NCBI RefSeq assembly: GCF_000243335.1
Contig: NZ_JH597773.1
Location: forward strand, 2,473,684 to 2,537,683
Length of the DNA stretch: 64,000 nt
From: Leptonema illini DSM 21528
Lineage (GTDB): Bacteria; Spirochaetota; Leptospiria; Leptospirales; Leptonemataceae
Direction of reading: 5' to 3'
The number at the start of each line of letters is the position of its first letter. Within the stretch, counting starts at the first letter, position 1. Below, piece by piece: positions 60,091 through 64,000 of this stretch. The translations under genes and the position numbers were made by a program. The notes under the pieces are model-generated. The model was not told the DNA's origin and ran no database searches. It saw nothing but the letters and a program-made list of their open reading frames with translations.

Positions 60091-61269
60091 ATGACGACGC
60101 AGTTAACCGTCTCCTATGAAGTAGCACGACAGCGCGCCCGGCAGCTGCTGCTGTCATTTCCGGGGGAGTGGCAGTCCATTCTGCCCTCCTCTGAAGATGA
60201 GTCGTGGCGCAAGGTCGATCTTTCGTCCGTTCCGTGGGATGCTCTATCCAATCTGCTGGCCTCTTACCAATCGCCGACCGTGAACTATCGGCTGGAAGGA
60301 CCGCATACGGTACCGCCGGCCGAAGAAAAAGAGCGACTGCTTGACGCCCTGGCCACCTACTCAGAGCTCGAAGAGAGGTTGATGCAACCAGAAGAGGCGA
60401 GAAACGAGCCGGCGGCCTTTCTTCGAAGAAACGTCTTCACCCTGATCAACCTCGCCTTCTCGAATCCTGTCGTTCTTGTCGCAGAACAGGGCGATCGCTT
60501 AACGATTCGCCATCTTCCGTCGGATTCACTCTTCCTGCCATGCACGGTCATTCGCGTGCCCGGCGGCGTAGAAGCTACCGTTGTCGAAGAGTTTCCCGAA
60601 GATACGTCAGCGCTGCGAAGCGGGAATACGATCATCGTCGTCGAAGAAGGTGCGCGTCTACGTTATACACAGGTACGGCATGACGGTGAGAGCGCGCACT
60701 TTCATCATGTTCGTTTTCTTGTTGAGCGGGACGCTTACGTCGAGGCAGGACTCTTACAGAGTGGGGGCAGCGTCGGTAAGACGTTCTATCAGGCTTCGAT
60801 GCTCGGCACCGGAGCGGAGTTTCACGGAAAGGCCCTCTACTCGGGCCGCGAAGGACAGGTCTTTCATCTGGAGATGGGGGTTCAGCATCTTGCCGATCAT
60901 AGCGTAAGCTCGCTGCTCTACAAAACCGTAATGACCGATCATTCGCATACGGTATTCCTCGGGAATCTTGAGATTCCGGCCGGCGTACGAAAAGTAAACA
61001 GCCACCAGCTCAATCACAACCTGATTCTATCGAAAAGGGCTCGCGCCGAATCAAGGCCCTGGCTTGTGATCCGTGCCGAAGACGTCGCCTGTGAACATGG
61101 CGCCACCGTCGGCGATCTGGACGAAGACGCCCTCTTTTTCTTACAGAGCCGCGGCCTTCCCGAAGAGGAGGCCCGCCGTCTGATGATCCAGGGATTTTTT
61201 GAAGAGGTGCTCGGTCAGATGCCGCTCACTGACGACGAAAAAGAAGACTTTCGACTTCGAAGCTTCTGA
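60091..61269 (+). CDS. sufD: Fe-S assembly protein SufD
   Basis: The start at ATG 60091, directly after sufC, gives 392 residues. The N-terminal part is variable. The beta-helix domain and C-terminal helices follow the SufB/SufD pattern (HQLNHNLILSKRARAESRPWLVI, CEHGATVGDLDEDALFFLQSRGLPEEEARRLMIQGFFEEVL). The conserved EHGATV segment carries the histidine implicated in iron delivery in the SufB-SufD interface. It is a structural partner of SufB in the SufBC2D complex. Confidence 0.95.
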   Translation: MTTQLTVSYEVARQRARQLLLSFPGEWQSILPSSEDESWRKVDLSSVPWDALSNLLASYQSPTVNYRLEGPHTVPPAEEKERLLDALATYSELEERLMQPEEARNEPAAFLRRNVFTLINLAFSNPVVLVAEQGDRLTIRHLPSDSLFLPCTVIRVPGGVEATVVEEFPEDTSALRSGNTIIVVEEGARLRYTQVRHDGESAHFHHVRFLVERDAYVEAGLLQSGGSVGKTFYQASMLGTGAEFHGKALYSGREGQVFHLEMGVQHLADHSVSSLLYKTVMTDHSHTVFLGNLEIPAGVRKVNSHQLNHNLILSKRARAESRPWLVIRAEDVACEHGATVGDLDEDALFFLQSRGLPEEEARRLMIQGFFEEVLGQMPLTDDEKEDFRLRSF

Positions 61270-61294
61270 ACCGAGAGCGAGAAAGGAGTTCTAC

Positions 61295-62539
61295 ATGCTC
61301 GATTATAAAAAGATTCGCGACGACTTTCCCATTCTGAAAGAGCTGATGAACGGAAAGCCGCTTGTCTTTCTCGATTCGGCGGCAAGCAGCCAGAAGCCGC
61401 AGCGCGTCATCGAAGCCTTCGCCGACTATTACCGATGCCGCAACGCGAACATCCATCGCGGCGCCTACCGCCTGAGCTACGAGGCCACGGATCTTTACGA
61501 GGGCACGCGGCGCAAGATGGCGAAGTTCATCGGAGCGCCCGAACCTGAATCGATCATCTTCACGCGGAACACGACCGAAAGCATCAACCTCATCGCCTAT
61601 TCGTATGCCATGAACAATCTGCGCGAAGGCGACGAGATCGTCGTTTCGGAGCTCGAGCACCATTCGAACCTCGTTCCCTGGATGATGGCTGCGAAAAAGA
61701 CCGGCGCCGTGCTGCGCCACATCCCGTTAACCGACGATTACCGGTATGATTATTCACGACTGCATGAGGTACTTTCGGACCGAACGCGCATCGTTTCGGT
61801 CGCCCATATGTCGAATGCGGTGGGCACCATTCATGATCTGAAAAGGTTGGGCGAAGCGGCGCGATCCGTAAACGCCATCTTCGCCGTCGACGGCGCTCAG
61901 GGCGCCTGCCATCTGCCCGTAGATGTACAGGCCATCGACTGCGACTTCTATTCTCTTTCGGCGCATAAGATGCTCGGGCCGACTGGAGTCGGCGTGCTTT
62001 ACGGGCGCAAGAAGCTTCTTGAAGAGATGGAGCCTTTTCTCGGCGGCGGCGATATGATCCTCACCGTATCAAAAGATGATTTCAAGCCGGCGCCGCTTCC
62101 CAATAAGTTCGAGGCCGGCACGCCGAACATCGCCGGAGTCGTCGCCTTTGCCGTCGCCCTCGAATATCTAAAGCAGGTGGGCCTCGAAAACATCCACGAG
62201 CATGAGATGGCCCTTACCTCGTATGCGCTTGAAGAGATGAAGAAGGTGCCCGGAATCCGACTTTTTGGCACGGAGCATATGCAGGAGCGCGGAGGCGTGG
62301 TCAGCTTTCTCATCGACGGCGTGCATCCGCATGATATCGGCTCTATACTCGACGAAGAGGGCATCGCCATCCGCGCCGGGCATCATTGCTGCGAACCGTT
62401 CATGAAAAGAGAAGGGCTTCCCGGCACGGCACGGGCGAGCTTCTATCTCTATAACGGCCCCGAAGACGTCGATGCTCTCGTACTCGGCCTGAAAAAGGTG
62501 GCCTCTATCTTTAAAGTCGCGACTCCGGCAGGCGTTTGA
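61295..62539 (+). CDS. sufS: cysteine desulfurase SufS
   Basis: ATG 61295 follows AAAGGAGTTC, giving 414 residues. The PLP lysine is Lys225 (SLSAHKMLGPTG) and the persulfide cysteine is in GHHCCEP at Cys364, with Cys365 adjacent. The N-terminal YKKIRDDFPIL and LDSAASSQKP are SufS-like (group II). It removes sulfur from cysteine and passes it to SufU. The operon order SufD-SufS-SufU matches Gram-positive-like SUF systems. Confidence 0.96.
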   Translation: MLDYKKIRDDFPILKELMNGKPLVFLDSAASSQKPQRVIEAFADYYRCRNANIHRGAYRLSYEATDLYEGTRRKMAKFIGAPEPESIIFTRNTTESINLIAYSYAMNNLREGDEIVVSELEHHSNLVPWMMAAKKTGAVLRHIPLTDDYRYDYSRLHEVLSDRTRIVSVAHMSNAVGTIHDLKRLGEAARSVNAIFAVDGAQGACHLPVDVQAIDCDFYSLSAHKMLGPTGVGVLYGRKKLLEEMEPFLGGGDMILTVSKDDFKPAPLPNKFEAGTPNIAGVVAFAVALEYLKQVGLENIHEHEMALTSYALEEMKKVPGIRLFGTEHMQERGGVVSFLIDGVHPHDIGSILDEEGIAIRAGHHCCEPFMKREGLPGTARASFYLYNGPEDVDALVLGLKKVASIFKVATPAGV

Positions 62540-62654
62540 AGTGAACAGGCGACGGTTCACGTGAGAAGCGTATCGCCACAACAGAAGAGAAAGAAGCTTT
62601 ACGCGGCGGAGTGCGCGGTTTTGTTTAACCTGTATTTCAGGGGTCGAGGTTTTC

Positions 62655-63083
62655 ATGTCTCTCAGCGAAGATCTGTATAAAGATATCATCATCGAATACT
62701 CGCAGAATCCAAAGCATTTCGGCGAGCCGGCCGGCTGTACGATTCACGAAGAAGGCGTGAACCGAAGCTGCGGCGACGAAGTGACGCTGCATCTGCAGAT
62801 CGAAGACGGCATCATCAAAACGGTGGGCTTTACGGGTCAGGGCTGTTCGATTTCAACGGCCTCGGCCGAGATGCTCGCCACCGTCGTCGAAGGAAAGACG
62901 CTCGAAGAGGCAAGAGACCTGATCGGTCGCTTCAAGGGTATGATTCTCGAAGAGAAAGATCCGCAGTTTTCGGACGATCTCGAAGATCTTGAAGCCCTGA
63001 AGGGCGTGGTGCGTTATCCGGTGCGCGTCAAATGCGCCACACTCTCCTGGAACACGCTGGAGCAGGCGATAGAGCAGCGATGA
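62655..63083 (+). CDS. sufU: zinc-dependent sulfurtransferase SufU
   Basis: The 142-residue protein has the three cysteines and one Asp of SufU: RSCGDE (Cys39, Asp41), QGCSIS (Cys64) and VKCATLSW (Cys127). The insertion between the second and third motifs (about 78-115) is typical of SufU rather than IscU. It accepts persulfide from SufS. A lipoprotein gene overlaps its stop codon (ATGA). Confidence 0.95.
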   Translation: MSLSEDLYKDIIIEYSQNPKHFGEPAGCTIHEEGVNRSCGDEVTLHLQIEDGIIKTVGFTGQGCSISTASAEMLATVVEGKTLEEARDLIGRFKGMILEEKDPQFSDDLEDLEALKGVVRYPVRVKCATLSWNTLEQAIEQR

Positions 63084-63595
63084 AAACGCGCGGCGGCTTT
63101 TTAAAAGCATGGCATCTGGCTCTGCGATCCGGAAGCGTCTGGCTGCTGATCGGCCTTCTCTTTACCGCATGCAGCTCTGGAAAGGAATTCCAGCGATTTG
63201 CGAAGACAGACGAAACGGGGCTATACATTCTCAGACCGAATTCTCCCATTCTCGCAATATACTCATTTGACGTTGATATCTATCGTTATCCGGGCCACTT
63301 CAGCCAGGGAGGCGAAACGCTGGCGAAAAGCGTTTCCCTGCATACGGGTGAGTATATTTATCTGAAGCTCACTCCGGGCTTCTATCTGATCCATCTGAAA
63401 GAGCAGGAAGGCCACAGGCACATCTTACATATAAGAAGCGGGCAGACATCGATTCGCTCCATTGAAATATTTAACCGGGAGCCGTTCTCTCGCGCCGATA
63501 TACGCATCATCGAACTGGACCGCGAACAGGCCGCAGGATTCTTGATTACCGAAGCCGGTCGAATGTACGCTCATACACAATCCGAAGATCAGTAA
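63080..63595 (+). CDS. lipoprotein, DUF2846-like
   Basis: Starting at ATG 63080, in a 4-base overlap with sufU, the product has 171 residues with an unusually long N-terminal region before the lipobox LLFTAC (Cys31). The mature part, GLYILRPNSPILAIYSFDVDIYR and GEYIYLKLTPGFYLIHLK, is beta-rich and resembles the DUF2846-type lipoprotein domain. It is translationally coupled to the SUF operon, an odd partner for Fe-S assembly. Function unknown. Confidence 0.82.
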   Translation: MKTRGGFLKAWHLALRSGSVWLLIGLLFTACSSGKEFQRFAKTDETGLYILRPNSPILAIYSFDVDIYRYPGHFSQGGETLAKSVSLHTGEYIYLKLTPGFYLIHLKEQEGHRHILHIRSGQTSIRSIEIFNREPFSRADIRIIELDREQAAGFLITEAGRMYAHTQSEDQ

Positions 63596-63631
63596 GTGCT
63601 GAGAGTTCTTTAACGCTGGACAGTCAAACAA

Positions 63632-64000
63632 TCAATGAGATCTCTGCAACATCTCGCCCATAGCCGACAGAAAATCGGATACGATCGGCGAACGACCCAG
63701 GCCGGCCCAGGAAGCGTGAGATGCGCCTTTCGCAATAATCAAGCGTTTCGGTTCGGCCGCTTCGTCAAAGAGCTCTCTACCGAATGATACGGGCACGGTA
63801 TCGTCAGCATCCCCATGAATAACAAGCAAAGGAAGCGGCGCCAGCAAGCCTAACCTTCCGCTAACGGCATGCCTGTCTGATAGAATCAGATACGGTAAAA
63901 AGAATGCGGGCAGAAGGCAGCCTCTCATCTTAGATGCGCCGATCGAAGAATAAGAGCTGAACGTGCTATCCAGTACGAGCAGATCGGGCTGCCCGTATGA
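63632..64000 (-). CDS. alpha/beta hydrolase, truncated by the window edge
   Basis: The minus-strand frame is open from the window end to the stop at 63632, with 122 residues visible. The visible part starts at QPDLLVLDSTFSSYSSI and contains a hydrolase core strand, VIHGDADDTVPVSFGRELFD with the catalytic-acid Asp, and the candidate His in KGASHASWAG. This is the C-terminal half of a BAAT/FrsA-like hydrolase; the nucleophile lies beyond the window. It is convergent with the DUF2846-like lipoprotein. Confidence 0.8.
   Translation of the reverse strand, partial: SYGQPDLLVLDSTFSSYSSIGASKMRGCLLPAFFLPYLILSDRHAVSGRLGLLAPLPLLVIHGDADDTVPVSFGRELFDEAAEPKRLIIAKGASHASWAGLGRSPIVSDFLSAMGEMLQRSH

Overview
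The window looks like chromosomal DNA of a spirochaete of the order Leptospirales. Leptonema is my best guess, from the roughly mid-50% GC, the flagellar chaperone FliS, membrane-bound chemoreceptors, many small multi-cysteine lipoproteins and a PlsC-GpsA fusion protein. No rRNA or tRNA gene is visible, so the genus is an inference. Most of the window is densely coded housekeeping and signalling DNA. The first 1.25 kb and the surroundings of 26.5-27.9 kb and 42.5-43.4 kb are accessory in character, with small lipoproteins, repeats and structured intergenic DNA.

Layout. 1-1.25 kb: an AT-richer patch with two small lipoproteins and a phospholipase-A2-like fragment. 1.25-1.92 kb: non-coding, hairpin-rich, repeat-bearing DNA. 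1.9-7.1 kb (minus): a large tubulin-like GTPase, a two-segment membrane protein and an acidic low-complexity protein. 7.2-9.9 kb (minus): patatin-like lipase and acyl-CoA dehydrogenase. 10.1-13.0 kb (plus): SCO protein, a chemoreceptor with a histidine-bearing membrane domain, and a PAP2-like protein. 13.0-16.9 kb (minus): Nudix hydrolase, AspRS and an exported protein. 17-19.2 kb: membrane pyrophosphatase with terminator. 19.3-25.8 kb: lipoprotein, SufT-like DUF59 protein, two hydrolases, acetolactate synthase and the Pol III delta subunit.

25.8-31 kb is a copper island: copZ, copA and a CueR-type regulator, with two operators that both have the 19-bp spacer of MerR-family promoters. Three paralogous seven-cysteine lipoproteins lie beside or between copZ and copA; two of these have near-identical promoters predicted to give leaderless mRNAs. 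31.7-36.4 kb: a tight operon of SPFH protein, NAD-kinase-like protein and a UrtA-like/PAS/GGDEF sensor. 36.4-43.1 kb: lipoproteins, a leucine-rich-repeat protein, CinA, an RRM protein and small lipoproteins. 43.1-43.4 kb: a tandem repeat ending in a second copy of the structured element seen at 1.83 kb. Both copies abut the stop codon of a minus-strand gene, and the two copies show compensatory base changes.

43.4-56.4 kb: PlsC-GpsA fusion, a M23-fold protein that has lost its zinc ligands coupled to a bactofilin, a TPR-like protein, an ankyrin protein, hydrolase plus chemoreceptor, a secreted caspase-like protein coupled to a 59-residue membrane miniprotein, fliS with a FliT-like partner, UppP, and a GtrA/GT2 pair. 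56.4-63.6 kb: a rhodanese protein, then the complete SUF iron-sulfur operon sufB-C-D-S-U preceded by two palindromic operator candidates. The window ends in a truncated alpha/beta hydrolase gene.
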